A stretch of DNA of 64,000 nucleotides from Pseudomonadota bacterium (GTDB taxonomy: Bacteria; Pseudomonadota; Alphaproteobacteria; Rhodobacterales; Rhodobacteraceae), in the NCBI GenBank assembly GCA_020161655.1, contig JAIUPC010000008.1, positions 124,001 to 188,000 of the forward strand, given 5' to 3'. Under the pieces are notes generated by a model, which was given only the letters and a program-made list of their open reading frames with translations, had not been told where the DNA came from and searched no databases. This document shows, one piece after another, positions 44,091 to 52,895 of this stretch (positions are counted from its first letter, which is position 1; each line of letters starts with the position of its first letter). The translations under genes were made by a program, and so were the position numbers.

Positions 44091-45080
44091 ATGGAAATCC
44101 TGCTGACTGCATTTCTCGGCACGCCAATCTGGATGTGGCTTGCGTTCATCGGCATCGTCATCACGTTGCTGGTGCTTGATCTCGGCCTGCTGAATCGCGG
44201 CAACCATGAGATCAGCGTATCCAAGAGCCTGCGCCTCTCGGCGCTTTACATCACGCTTGGCGTGGCCTTTTCCGGCTTCGTCTGGTGGCAGATGGACGGC
44301 GAGGCGGCGAAGAACTACCTGACCGCCTTCGTCGTCGAAAAGACGCTGGCGATGGACAACGTCTTCGTCATCGCGCTGATCTTCGGCTATTTCGCCATTC
44401 CGCGCGCCTATCAGCACCGGGTCCTCTTCTGGGGTGTCCTCGGCGTGATCGTCCTCAGGGGCATCATGATCGGTCTTGGTGCGACGCTGGTGGCGGAATA
44501 CCACTGGGTCCTCTACATCTTCGCGGCCTTTCTTGTCTTCACCGGCATCAAGATGGTGGTGACGGATGACACCGCCGTCGACATCAGCCAGAACAGGTTC
44601 CTGCGCTTCATGCGCCGCCGCCTGAACGTGACCGACAAGCTCCATGGCTCGGCCTTCTTCGTCAAGGAGGCGCATCCGAAGACCGGCAAGCTCGTGACCT
44701 TCGCGACGCCCCTGTTCCTCGCGCTGGTGATGGTGGAGATCGCCGACCTTGTCTTTGCGGTCGATTCGGTGCCGGCAGTCTTTGCAATCACCACCGATCC
44801 CTTCATCGTCTACACCTCGAACATCTTCGCCATCCTCGGCCTTCGCGCGCTCTACTTCGCGCTCGCCGCGATCATCCACCGCTTCCACTACCTGAAATAC
44901 GCGCTTGGCGTGCTTCTGGTCTTCATCGGGTCGAAGATCTTCGTCGCCGACCTGATGGGGTGGGAGAAGTTCCCGGCGGACTTGTCTCTGGGCATCACCT
45001 TCGTGATCCTTGCCGCCGGCGTGGGCTGGTCGCTCTGGAAAACCCGCGGCGGGGCCGAGGGCGACCAGGCGCACGGCTGA
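44091..45080 (+). CDS. TerC family membrane protein (Alx-like)
   Basis: The 329-residue protein has about nine membrane segments and the TerC repeats VVEKTLAMDNVFVIALIFGYF and LVFAVDSVPAVFAITTDPF, with conserved aspartates inside the membrane. It is of the longer Alx type, in contrast with the short YjbE type at 12637. Such proteins are implicated in manganese or metal export and secreted-enzyme metalation. I looked for a yybP-ykoY manganese riboswitch in the 232 bases upstream and did not find one. The start follows GGGACAAGAGGG. Confidence 0.88.
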   Translation: MEILLTAFLGTPIWMWLAFIGIVITLLVLDLGLLNRGNHEISVSKSLRLSALYITLGVAFSGFVWWQMDGEAAKNYLTAFVVEKTLAMDNVFVIALIFGYFAIPRAYQHRVLFWGVLGVIVLRGIMIGLGATLVAEYHWVLYIFAAFLVFTGIKMVVTDDTAVDISQNRFLRFMRRRLNVTDKLHGSAFFVKEAHPKTGKLVTFATPLFLALVMVEIADLVFAVDSVPAVFAITTDPFIVYTSNIFAILGLRALYFALAAIIHRFHYLKYALGVLLVFIGSKIFVADLMGWEKFPADLSLGITFVILAAGVGWSLWKTRGGAEGDQAHG

Positions 45081-45097
45081 TCGCTTCATCCTCCTCA

Positions 45098-45124
45098 CCT
45101 CGCCGGGCCTTGCGTCCGGCGAGG
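45098..45124 (+). terminator. Hairpin after the terC-like gene
   Basis: Nine-base perfect arms CCTCGCCGG and CCGGCGAGG with a 9-base loop lie 18 bases after the terC stop and before the TPP riboswitch. The downstream sequence (ATCGTTCT) is only partly T-rich, so termination may be moderate, but the placement insulates terC from the thi operon. Confidence 0.6.
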
Positions 45125-45143
45125 ATCGTTCTATGTTCACCGC

Positions 45144-45231
45144 CACCTCGGGGTGCTCTGGCAACAGGGCTGAGATGCGGCAACGCGGACCCGTTGAACC
45201 TGAACCGGTTAAGACCGGCGGAGGGAAGGTG
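45144..45231 (+). ncRNA. TPP riboswitch (THI box) upstream of thiB
   Basis: The aptamer core is easily read: GGGGTGCTCTGG, then GGGCTGAGATG, then CGGACCCGTTGAACCTGA, AACCGGTTAAGACCGG and GGAGGGAAGGTG, the signature of the thiamine pyrophosphate riboswitch. The closing stem pairs CACCT (45144) with AGGTG (45231). The thiB ribosome site GGAGGA lies about 40 bases downstream, so control of translation initiation or of a termination hairpin is expected. When TPP is plentiful, expression of thiBPQ is predicted to fall. Confidence 0.95.
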
Positions 45232-45283
45232 AGGCGCCCGCGCCAAGACCGTCTCCGCCCGCCTGACCATTGGAGGATGAGAG

Positions 45284-46273
45284 ATGATGAAATCCCTGAT
45301 GATCGCGGGTCTTCTGCTGCCAACTGCCTTGCTGGCCGAAGACAAGCCCGTGCTCAATATCTACACCTACGACAGCTTCATTTCCGAGTGGGGCCCCGGC
45401 CCCAAGGTCGAGGCGGCGTTCGAGGCGGAATGCGGCTGTGACGTGAAGTTCACCGGCTCCGGTGATGGCGCGGCGCTGCTTGCGCGGCTCCTGCTGGAAG
45501 GCGACACGACCGAGGCCGACGTTGTCCTTGGCCTCGATACCAACCTGACCGCCAAAGCCGCCGAAAGCGGGCTTTTCGCCGACAGCGGCCTCAAGGACGT
45601 GGCCTATGACCTGCCCGTGGCCTGGGACGATCCGGTCTTCGTGCCCTATGACTGGGGTTACTTCGCCTTCGTCTATGACAAGACCAAGGTGACGGAGGTT
45701 CCTGCGGATTTCGAGGCGCTCGCCGCTTCGAACCTGAAGGTGGTGATCGAGGACCCGCGCTCATCAACACCCGGCCTCGGGCTTCTCCTCTGGGTCAAGT
45801 CCGCTTACGGCGACAAGGCGGAGGAGGTCTGGAAGAACCTCGCCGACAACATCGTCACCGTCACCCCCGGCTGGACCGAGGCTTACGGCCTCTTCCTGAA
45901 AGGCGAGGCGGACATGGTCCTGTCCTACACCACCTCGCCCGCCTATCACCTGATCGCCGAAAACGATGACAGCAAGGCGGCGGCCCCCTTCAACGAAGGC
46001 CATTACCTGCAGGTCGAAGTCGCGGCCAAGGTCGCCACCACCGACCAGAGCGAACTTGCCGACCGCTTCCTTGCCTTCATGGTGACGGACGGCTTCCAGT
46101 CGGTGATCCCGGAGACGAACTGGATGTACCCTGCCGTCATGCCGAAGGGCGGCATCAACGCCGGTTTCGACACGCTCATCACCCCGGCGAAGGCGCTTCT
46201 CTATCCGGCGGGTGAGGCGGCAAAGGTGCGCGATGCGGCCCTTGCCGAATGGCAGGCGGCGCTCAGCCGCTGA
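45284..46273 (+). CDS. thiB: ThiB, thiamine/TPP periplasmic binding protein
   Basis: The 329-residue protein has a signal sequence (MMKSLMIAGLLLPTALLA) and the family start VLNIYTYDSFISEWGPGPKVEAAFEAECGC, which is diagnostic of ThiB, followed by TSPAYHLIAE and PGWTEAYGLFLKGEAD segments seen in thiamine-binding proteins. It captures thiamine or its phosphate ester in the periplasm. The preceding TPP riboswitch confirms the pathway. Two ATGs occur in tandem (45284, 45287). It overlaps thiP by a TGATG junction. Confidence 0.95.
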   Translation: MMKSLMIAGLLLPTALLAEDKPVLNIYTYDSFISEWGPGPKVEAAFEAECGCDVKFTGSGDGAALLARLLLEGDTTEADVVLGLDTNLTAKAAESGLFADSGLKDVAYDLPVAWDDPVFVPYDWGYFAFVYDKTKVTEVPADFEALAASNLKVVIEDPRSSTPGLGLLLWVKSAYGDKAEEVWKNLADNIVTVTPGWTEAYGLFLKGEADMVLSYTTSPAYHLIAENDDSKAAAPFNEGHYLQVEVAAKVATTDQSELADRFLAFMVTDGFQSVIPETNWMYPAVMPKGGINAGFDTLITPAKALLYPAGEAAKVRDAALAEWQAALSR

Positions 46274-47805
46274 TGCCGTCGCGGCTGACCCTGATGGCCG
46301 GGGGGGCGGCGGCATTCGTCGCCCTCCTGACGCTCGGCACGCTTGCCGCAGTGATCGCCCGGGCGGGCGGCGCCGGCTGGCCCGGCGTCGCCGACTGGGC
46401 GGCGCTGCGCTTCACCGTGCTGCAGGCGGCGCTCTCAGCCTTTCTCAGCGTGGCTTGCGCCATTCCGGTCGCCCGCGCCCTCGCCCGCCGCCGCTTTCCG
46501 GGGCGCGGTATCTTCATCACGCTTCTCGGCGCACCCTTCATCCTGCCGGTCATCGTGGCGGTGATGGGGCTTCTCGCGATCTTCGGGCGCTCTGGCGCGC
46601 TGAACGGCATCCTTGGCGCCTTCGGCGTCGAGCCTCTGTCGGTCTACGGGCTGAAGGGCGTCGTCCTGGCCCATGTCTTTATCAACCTGCCGCTGGCAGT
46701 ACGGCTGATCCTGCAGGGCTGGCTGGCCATCCCCGCCGAACGCTTCCGGCTTGCGGCGGCGCTCGGCTTCGGTCCGCGCGACATTGCCCGCCATCTTGAA
46801 CGCCCGATGCTGCGCGAAGTGGTGCCGGGCATCGCGGTGACGATCTTCCTCATCTGCCTGACGAGCTTTGCCGTCGCCCTGACCCTTGGCGGCGGGCCGA
46901 AGGCGACGACCATCGAACTCGCGATCTTTCAGGCCTTTCGCTTCGACTTCGACCTTGGCCGCGCGGCGATGCTGGCGGCGATGCAACTGGTGATCTGCGC
47001 GGCGACGGCAGCACTCGCGGCGCGGCTCAGCCTGCCGCCGGCCTTCGGCGCCGGGCTGGATCTGGCCGCACAGCACTGGGATGCGGCTTCGCCCCTGTCC
47101 CGGCTGGCCGACGCTGCGGCAATCGGGCTCGCGGCGCTGTTGCTGCTGGCGCCCCTTGCGGCGGTGATCGCTGCCGGGCTGCCGGGCGTGTTCCGCCTAC
47201 CGCTGGCGGTCTGGCAGTCCGCGCTGTGGTCGGTCGCGGTATCGCTCGCCGCCACAGCGCTCGCGCTGCTGCTGGCCCTGCCCATTGCGCTGGGCCGTGG
47301 AAGGGTTCTTGAGATCACCGGAATGCTGCCCCTCGCCACCTCCGCGCTGGTCGTCGGCACCGGGCTGTTCCTGATCCTGCGCCCCGTTGCCTCGCCTGCA
47401 TCGCTCGCCATGCCGGTCACGGCGCTGGTGAACGCGGTGATGGCGCTGCCGTTCTGCCTCCGCGCCCTGATCCCAGCCGCGCGGCAGGTGGAGGCCGACT
47501 ACGCCCGCCTCGCCGACAGCCTTGGTCTGACCGGCCTCGCGCGGCTCCGCTACCTGACGTTGCCGCGCCTCCGCCGTCCGCTTGGCTTCGCCGCCGGGCT
47601 GACCGCCGCCATGTCGATGGGCGATCTTGGCGTCGTCGCCCTTTTCGCCGACCCTGACCGCGCCACCCTGCCCCTGCAGCTTTACCGGCTGATGTCGGCC
47701 TATAGGATGGAGGATGCGGCGGCGGCGGCGGTACTTCTCATGGCGCTGAGTTTCGCGCTGTTCTGGCTCTTTGATCGAGGAGGGCGCACCGATGCTGCAG
47801 CTTGA
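46273..47805 (+). CDS. thiP: ThiP, thiamine ABC transporter permease
   Basis: The 510-residue inner-membrane protein has two fused permease modules with about 12 membrane segments and coupling loops LAAALGFGPRDIARHLERP and LADSLGLTGLARLRYLTLP. Its ATG shares one base with the thiB stop (TGATG). It forms the channel for thiamine and works with the ATPase encoded next. A longer reading beginning at 46249 inside thiB is possible but less likely. Confidence 0.93.
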   Translation: MPSRLTLMAGGAAAFVALLTLGTLAAVIARAGGAGWPGVADWAALRFTVLQAALSAFLSVACAIPVARALARRRFPGRGIFITLLGAPFILPVIVAVMGLLAIFGRSGALNGILGAFGVEPLSVYGLKGVVLAHVFINLPLAVRLILQGWLAIPAERFRLAAALGFGPRDIARHLERPMLREVVPGIAVTIFLICLTSFAVALTLGGGPKATTIELAIFQAFRFDFDLGRAAMLAAMQLVICAATAALAARLSLPPAFGAGLDLAAQHWDAASPLSRLADAAAIGLAALLLLAPLAAVIAAGLPGVFRLPLAVWQSALWSVAVSLAATALALLLALPIALGRGRVLEITGMLPLATSALVVGTGLFLILRPVASPASLAMPVTALVNAVMALPFCLRALIPAARQVEADYARLADSLGLTGLARLRYLTLPRLRRPLGFAAGLTAAMSMGDLGVVALFADPDRATLPLQLYRLMSAYRMEDAAAAAVLLMALSFALFWLFDRGGRTDAAA

Positions 47806-48487
47806 GAACGTGACCGTCACGCAGGACGACTTCCGCCTTGCCGCTGACCTGACCATCCGCGAAGGCGCGCGGGTGGCGGTGATCGGGCCGTCCGGTGCGG
47901 GGAAATCGACGCTTCTTTCGGTGATTGCCGGCTTTTATCCGCCTGCCTCGGGGCGCGTCCTCTGGCAGGACCGCGACCTGACGGACCTGCCGCCCGGCGA
48001 CCGCCCGCTGTCGATCCTGTTTCAGGACCAGAACCTGTTTCCGCATCTCACCGTGGCCGAGAATGTCGGGCTTGGCATCAGGTCCGACCTGCGCCTGTCG
48101 CCCGAAGACCGGGGGAGGGTCGCCGAGGCGCTTGAGCGTGTCGGCCTGTCGGGTATGGGCGACCGCCGCCCCGGCACGCTGTCGGGCGGCCAGCAAAGCC
48201 GCGTGGCCCTCGCCCGCGTCCTTCTGCGCGCTCGGCCCCTGATGCTTCTCGATGAGCCTTTCGACGCGCTCGGCCCCGCGCTCAGGGCCGAGATGCTGGA
48301 CCTTGTGGCAGAGATCGCCGGCGCGATGGGGGCGACCGTGCTGATGGTCAGCCACAACCCCGCCGATGCGCTTCGTATCGCGCCCGAGACGATCCTTTTG
48401 GCCGATGGCCGCGCCCATCCGCCGCGAGGCACGGCGGAGCTTCTGGAAAATCCGCCGCCGGCACTTGCCGCCTATCTCGGGAAATGA
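47792..48487 (+). CDS. thiQ: ThiQ, thiamine ABC transporter ATPase
   Basis: The 231-residue ATPase has Walker A GPSGAGKST, signature LSGGQQSR, Walker B LMLLDEPFD and the switch histidine in VSHNP. It lacks a C-terminal regulatory domain, like ThiQ. The ATG at 47792 follows GAGGAGGG inside the last codons of thiP, so it overlaps thiP by 14 bases. It drives thiamine import. Confidence 0.95.
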   Translation: MLQLENVTVTQDDFRLAADLTIREGARVAVIGPSGAGKSTLLSVIAGFYPPASGRVLWQDRDLTDLPPGDRPLSILFQDQNLFPHLTVAENVGLGIRSDLRLSPEDRGRVAEALERVGLSGMGDRRPGTLSGGQQSRVALARVLLRARPLMLLDEPFDALGPALRAEMLDLVAEIAGAMGATVLMVSHNPADALRIAPETILLADGRAHPPRGTAELLENPPPALAAYLGK

Positions 48488-48489
48488 AA

Positions 48490-48517
48490 GGGGCGCGCTC
48501 CTCTCGGACCGCGCCCC
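48490..48517 (-). terminator. Bidirectional hairpin between thiQ and petC
   Basis: The arms GGGGCGCG (48490-48497) and CGCGCCCC (48510-48517) flank a 12-base loop in the 54-base gap between convergent operons. In the minus direction the stem is followed by CTTTCATTTC, which is T-rich, so it is a better terminator for petABC than for thiBPQ. Confidence 0.7.
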
Positions 48518-48541
48518 AACTCGTTCACCCTGCCGCTGCGG

Positions 48542-49321
48542 TCAGTGCTTGCCCTTGTAGGGCGCCCAGATCCGCTTGTTGGTGAGATAGAGAAGTACCG
48601 AGATCAGGCTGAGGAACAGCACGGCGACAAGTCCCGCCTTCTTGCGATCCATCATCTTCGGCTCGGCAGCCCACATCAGGAAGGCCGACACGTCTTCGGC
48701 CATCTGTTGGACTGTGGCCTCGGTCCCATCCTGATAGGTTATCAACTCATCCGACAGCGGCGGCGTCATCGCGATCAGGCCGCTCGGGAAAGTATGGTTC
48801 CCATAGAACGTAGTGCCCGCCTGCTCGACCTCTTCTCCGGTGTAACCCGTCAGCAGGGAGTAAATGTACTCCGGACCACCGATACCCCTGAAGAACTGGT
48901 TAATGCCAGTACCATAGGGTCCGCGGAAACCCGCGCGCGCTTTGGCCATCAGGCTGAGATCGGGCGCGTTCTCCAGCGACGAACTCGGGAAGTGATCGCT
49001 CGGAGTCGCAGGTCGGTCTTCCCCGGTTTCCGCGTCGGTCACTGTGAACTGTGCCGCATAGGCTCGGACCTGATCTTCCGGCAAGCCAGGTCCGCCCTCA
49101 TCGGCCAGCGACCGGATCGGCACCAGCTTCATGCCGTGGCACGCCGAACAGACTTCGGTGTAGACCTGCAAGCCGCGCTGCAACTGGTTCTCTTCGAACT
49201 TCCCGAAAGGACCTTCGAACGAGAAGGCCAAATCTTCGACGAGGCCACCCTCGGCTGCCAACACGGTCCCTCCCGACAAAGCCAGGACGGAAGCGGCGGT
49301 GATTGCGATTTTTCTCAGCAT
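48542..49321 (-). CDS. petC: PetC, cytochrome c1
   Basis: The 259-residue protein has a signal peptide ([24 protein letters not shown]), a single covalent haem-binding motif CSACH ([16 protein letters not shown]), the axial methionine in [12 protein letters not shown] and a C-terminal membrane anchor ([17 protein letters not shown]). It transfers electrons from the Rieske protein to cytochrome c2 in the periplasm as part of the bc1 complex. The ATG at 49321 has GGAAAGGATC upstream. It lies 19 bases after petB. Confidence 0.96.
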   Translation of the reverse strand: MLRKIAITAASVLALSGGTVLAAEGGLVEDLAFSFEGPFGKFEENQLQRGLQVYTEVCSACHGMKLVPIRSLADEGGPGLPEDQVRAYAAQFTVTDAETGEDRPATPSDHFPSSSLENAPDLSLMAKARAGFRGPYGTGINQFFRGIGGPEYIYSLLTGYTGEEVEQAGTTFYGNHTFPSGLIAMTPPLSDELITYQDGTEATVQQMAEDVSAFLMWAAEPKMMDRKKAGLVAVLFLSLISVLLYLTNKRIWAPYKGKH

Positions 49322-49340
49322 CTCAATCGATCCTTTCCGC

Positions 49341-50663
49341 TCATTCTGCGGGGTGCGATTTGGCACCATAGTGCGCATTGAAGTCATCCTCGATCGTCGC
49401 GGGCTGGGGCAGCGGCTTCTCGATGATTCCGAGAAGCGGCAGGATCACGAGAAAGTAAGCGAACCAATAGGCCGCGCCGATCAGCGAGATCGTGGAGTAG
49501 GGCGGCTCGGCAGGCATGGCGCCACACCACATCAGGACCACGAAGTCGATGATGAGGAGATAGAACCACCAGCGGAACATCGGCCGGTACTTGCCCGAGC
49601 GGACGTTCGACGTGTCAAGCCAGGGGACCAGTGCCATCACGGCGATCGCGCCGAACATCGCGATGACGCCGAAGAACTTCGCGTCGACGATGCCGAAGGT
49701 GATCCATTCCGTCAGCATGACGATCCAGACGTCCGAGGTGAAGGCGCGCAGGATCGCGTAGAAGGGCAGGAAATACCATTCAGGCACGATATGCGCGGGC
49801 GTCGATAGCGGGTTCGCCTCGAGGTAGTTGTCGGGGTGGCCAAGGTAGTTCGGCATGAAACCGACGACGGCGAAGAACACGACCAGAATGACGGCGAGCG
49901 CAAACAGGTCCTTGATGACGAAGTAGGGCCAGAAGGGCAGCGTGTCCTTTTCCGCCTCGGCCTTCGATCCGCGCCGCACCTCGACACCGGTCGGGTTGTT
50001 GTTGCCTGTCGTGTGGAAGGCCCAGATGTGGACCGCCACGAGCGCTGCGATCACGAACGGCAGGAGATAGTGGAGCGAGAAGAAGCGGTTCAGCGTCGCG
50101 TTGTCGACCGCAGGCCCGCCCAGAAGCCAGGTCTGGATCGACGGGCCGATGCCGGGGATCGCGCCGAAGAGGCCGGTGATCACCGTGGCGCCCCAGAAGG
50201 ACATCTGGCCCCAGGGCAGGACGTAGCCCATGAAGGCGGTGCCCATCATCGCGACGAAGATCAGGATGCCGACGATCCAGGTCACTTCGCGCGGCGCCTT
50301 GTAGCTGCCGTAGAAAAGGCCGCGGAAGATGTGGACATAGACCGCGAAGAAGAAGAGCGATGCGCCATTGGCATGGAGGTAGCGCAGAAGATAGCCGCCG
50401 TTGACGTTGCGCATGATGTGTTCGACCGAGGCGAAGGCCATGTCGACATTCGGCGTGTAATGCATCGCCAGAACGACGCCGGTCGCGATCTGCAAGACGA
50501 GGCAGAACGCCAGCACGATGCCCCAGATCCACCACCAGTTCAGGTTCTTCGGCGTCGGGATCATCAGCGTGTCATAGGCGAGGCTGACGATCGGCAGACG
50601 CCGGTGCAGCCACTGCTCGAAACCCGTCTTCGGCTCGTAGTGATCGTGTGGAATTCCAGCCAT
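49341..50663 (-). CDS. petB: PetB, cytochrome b of the bc1 complex
   Basis: The 440-residue protein has eight membrane helices, the four haem-ligating histidines in the second and fourth helices (in [30 protein letters not shown] and [11 protein letters not shown]) and the PEWY motif of the ubiquinol oxidation site ([14 protein letters not shown]). It carries the low- and high-potential haems b of the Q cycle in the inner membrane. It is about as long as Rhodobacter cytochrome b and starts [11 protein letters not shown] as in that group. Confidence 0.97.
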   Translation of the reverse strand: MAGIPHDHYEPKTGFEQWLHRRLPIVSLAYDTLMIPTPKNLNWWWIWGIVLAFCLVLQIATGVVLAMHYTPNVDMAFASVEHIMRNVNGGYLLRYLHANGASLFFFAVYVHIFRGLFYGSYKAPREVTWIVGILIFVAMMGTAFMGYVLPWGQMSFWGATVITGLFGAIPGIGPSIQTWLLGGPAVDNATLNRFFSLHYLLPFVIAALVAVHIWAFHTTGNNNPTGVEVRRGSKAEAEKDTLPFWPYFVIKDLFALAVILVVFFAVVGFMPNYLGHPDNYLEANPLSTPAHIVPEWYFLPFYAILRAFTSDVWIVMLTEWITFGIVDAKFFGVIAMFGAIAVMALVPWLDTSNVRSGKYRPMFRWWFYLLIIDFVVLMWCGAMPAEPPYSTISLIGAAYWFAYFLVILPLLGIIEKPLPQPATIEDDFNAHYGAKSHPAE

Positions 50664-50673
50664 GTCTCTTCCC

Positions 50674-51237
50674 TCAGCCGAGTTTCAGGGTGGTTTCGTC
50701 GGTGAAGGCGGCGACCGGAACGTCGAGGTTGCGCGGTGCGGGACCTTTCCGGATGCGACCCGAGGTGTCGTAGTGCGAGCCGTGGCAGGGGCAGAACCAG
50801 CCGCCGAAGTCGCCGGCGCCATCGCCGAGCGGTACGCAGCCGAGATGGGTGCAGACGCCGATCATCACCAGCCATTCGCCGGCCTCGTCGAGGCTGCGGT
50901 TCTCATCGGTCGCTTCGGTCCCGGTGGGACGGTTGGCATTCTCCGCCATCGGATCGACAAGATCGGTCAGCGGCACGGCGCGGGCCGCATCGATTTCTTC
51001 CTGTGTGCGGCGGCGGATGAAGACCGGCTTGCCCCGCCATTTCACCGTCAGCTGGGTCCCGGTGGCAACGCCCGAGACGTCGACGAAGATCGAGGACAGC
51101 GCCTGAACGTCGGCGGAGGGGTTCATCTGGTCTACCAGCGTCCAGACGGCGGCGCCCGTCGCGACGGTTCCGGCCCCTGCGGTGGCGTAGTAGAGGAAGT
51201 CCCTCCGGGTACCTGCGTGGTCTTCTGCGTGGGACAC
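50674..51237 (-). CDS. petA: PetA, Rieske iron-sulfur protein
   Basis: The 187-residue protein contains the two [2Fe-2S] cluster boxes [10 protein letters not shown] and CPCHGSHYD, an N-terminal twin-arginine-type signal-anchor ([29 protein letters not shown]) and a periplasmic head. A GTG start at 51237 was chosen because it gives the conserved N-terminus [18 protein letters not shown] seen in Rhodobacter Rieske proteins, with GGGGAGAG upstream; earlier in-frame ATG gives an unlikely 18-residue extension. It is the first gene of petABC and its promoter must lie in the 214-base gap to 51451. Confidence 0.96.
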   Translation of the reverse strand: MSHAEDHAGTRRDFLYYATAGAGTVATGAAVWTLVDQMNPSADVQALSSIFVDVSGVATGTQLTVKWRGKPVFIRRRTQEEIDAARAVPLTDLVDPMAENANRPTGTEATDENRSLDEAGEWLVMIGVCTHLGCVPLGDGAGDFGGWFCPCHGSHYDTSGRIRKGPAPRNLDVPVAAFTDETTLKLG

Positions 51238-51451
51238 GAAGCTCTCTCCCCTTTTGTGACCGGGCGACCGGCCCTGCAATACATCGGCCACGGTCGCCCG
51301 CAGCCTTTAACGGCGGTTATTAGCCGTCAAAATCCGGGGCGTCCAGCAGACAATCAGGCCCAAGCACAGGCGATGCGAGCATTATGTCGCAGTTGCCGCA
51401 ATCGCACCATTGCTTCGCAGGCGCGGGAAAGGGGGAGGCGGCGGCAGGTGT

Positions 51452-52063
51452 CTATGCCTTGGGTTCGGTCGCCGTCATGCTGTCGCGCGTGGCGAAACCC
51501 TCATACCACTTGGCCAGCGCGGGCCGGCCGGTGCGCCATCCGCGCGCCCCGTGGCGGAAATCGAGGTAGGAAAGCGCGCAGCCGATCGCCACCTGCCCCA
51601 TGTCCAGGGGGCCGTTCAGATGGGCGATCCAGCGCGCTTCGAGCGTGTCGAGCGCGCGTGCGACCTTGGACCACTGGCCTTCGACCCAGGGCTCGAAGCG
51701 GATCGCCTCGGGCCTGAGCCGCGATTCGTAGACCATGAGGATTGCCGCGTCGATCATGCCATCCCCGGTGGCTTCCAGCGTCAGCGTATCCCAGAGCCGC
51801 GGCTTCGCCGGATAAAGCCTGCCGCCGGCGCGGTCGTCGAGATACCGGCAGATCACCCGGCTGTCGTAGATCGCCGGGCCATCCGGGCGTTCGAGCGCCG
51901 GGATCTTGCCGAGCGGGTTCTGCGCGACCGGCATGCCCGACGAATCCAGGGGCGTACCGGCGGCGACAACCTCTTCCACCTCGGCAGTCAGGCCGGTTTC
52001 GCGGATCAGGATGCTGACCTTGCGGCCAAAAGGCGTGGTCGGAGAGGTGTGGAGCTTCAGCAT
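51452..52063 (-). CDS. Glutathione S-transferase family protein
   Basis: The 203-residue protein has a thioredoxin-like N-terminal domain (LKLHTSPTTPFGRKVSILIRETGL, IPALERPDGPAIYDSRVICRYLDD with the glutathione-binding Ser/Pro) and an all-helical C-terminal domain. The position of the catalytic residue in the SPTTPFGRK loop suggests a beta- or theta-like, YfcF/GstB-type transferase without a known substrate. It is cytoplasmic. It is separated from petA by 214 bases and has its own ATG at 52063. Confidence 0.87.
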   Translation of the reverse strand: MLKLHTSPTTPFGRKVSILIRETGLTAEVEEVVAAGTPLDSSGMPVAQNPLGKIPALERPDGPAIYDSRVICRYLDDRAGGRLYPAKPRLWDTLTLEATGDGMIDAAILMVYESRLRPEAIRFEPWVEGQWSKVARALDTLEARWIAHLNGPLDMGQVAIGCALSYLDFRHGARGWRTGRPALAKWYEGFATRDSMTATEPKA

Positions 52064-52161
52064 CAGGTCCTCGGGCTTGGTGGATGAGAGTAAGGGGCGA
52101 AAAGAACGGGCTGGCCGTCCCGCTGTCAAGCGCCGGGGCGGTCACATCCCCGACAGCGCGC

Positions 52162-52782
52162 TTACCACGGCGGCGACCGCATCAGCGCGGCAAGCGCGGC
52201 GACCTCCTGCCCCGGCGTCCCGGCATGAACGCCCTCCGCCGCGCCTAGGCGTGCCGGTTCGGGCTTGTTCTGCGACAGTTTCCAGGTGCCGTCGACGCTG
52301 TCGATGGTCAGCCGCAAAGGGACGATGGCGCGCATCATCCGCGCCAGCACCTCTTCGGTCATCTTGGCTGTCCGCCACGGCTTTTTCGGCGCCAGCCGGC
52401 TCTCGAAAACCTCCGACAGCCGGTCGATCTGGCTCCGCAGCGCCTCGGCCGGAAAAAGCTCCAGCCTACCGCGCAGGTGGACGGCGACGTAGTTCCAGGT
52501 CGGAACCTGATCCTCCATCCCGTACCAATCCGGCGAGACATAGCCATCGGCGCCGGTGACGGCGAGAAGTGCCGGCATCGGCGCCGTCAGCGCCCGCGCC
52601 ACCGGGTTCGACCGGACGAGATGGATGTCGAGAGTGTCGCCACCCGGCGACAGGACGAAAGGCACATGCGCGGCGAGAGGGCCGTTGTCGCCATTGACGG
52701 TCAAGAGGCCGAAGCCGCGGTCGCGGGCGAAGGCCAGGTTGGCGTCGCGGGTTGCCTGCCGGTAGATCTGATTGGGGTGCAT
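52162..52782 (-). CDS. PaiB-like FMN-binding protein
   Basis: The 206-residue protein is of the FMN-binding negative transcriptional regulator (PaiB) family: MHPNQIYRQATRDANLAFARDRGFGLLTVNG, LSPGGDTLDIHLVRSNP and VSPDWYGMEDQVPTWNYVAVHLRG are characteristic. It has the FMN-binding split-barrel fold. PaiB in Bacillus represses sporulation and protease genes, but in proteobacteria the role is uncertain. The ATG at 52782 has CCGGAGGACAGG upstream. No operon partner is clear. Confidence 0.85.
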   Translation of the reverse strand: MHPNQIYRQATRDANLAFARDRGFGLLTVNGDNGPLAAHVPFVLSPGGDTLDIHLVRSNPVARALTAPMPALLAVTGADGYVSPDWYGMEDQVPTWNYVAVHLRGRLELFPAEALRSQIDRLSEVFESRLAPKKPWRTAKMTEEVLARMMRAIVPLRLTIDSVDGTWKLSQNKPEPARLGAAEGVHAGTPGQEVAALAALMRSPPW

Positions 52783-52895
52783 CCTGTCCTCCGGCGGGAT
52801 TCTCTGCTGCCCGGTTGCCGACTTGTCATCTTCAATCTTGTGCTGGTGACAATCTCGCGCGATCAAACGGTCGATGAATGCAACCGGGATTCGCG

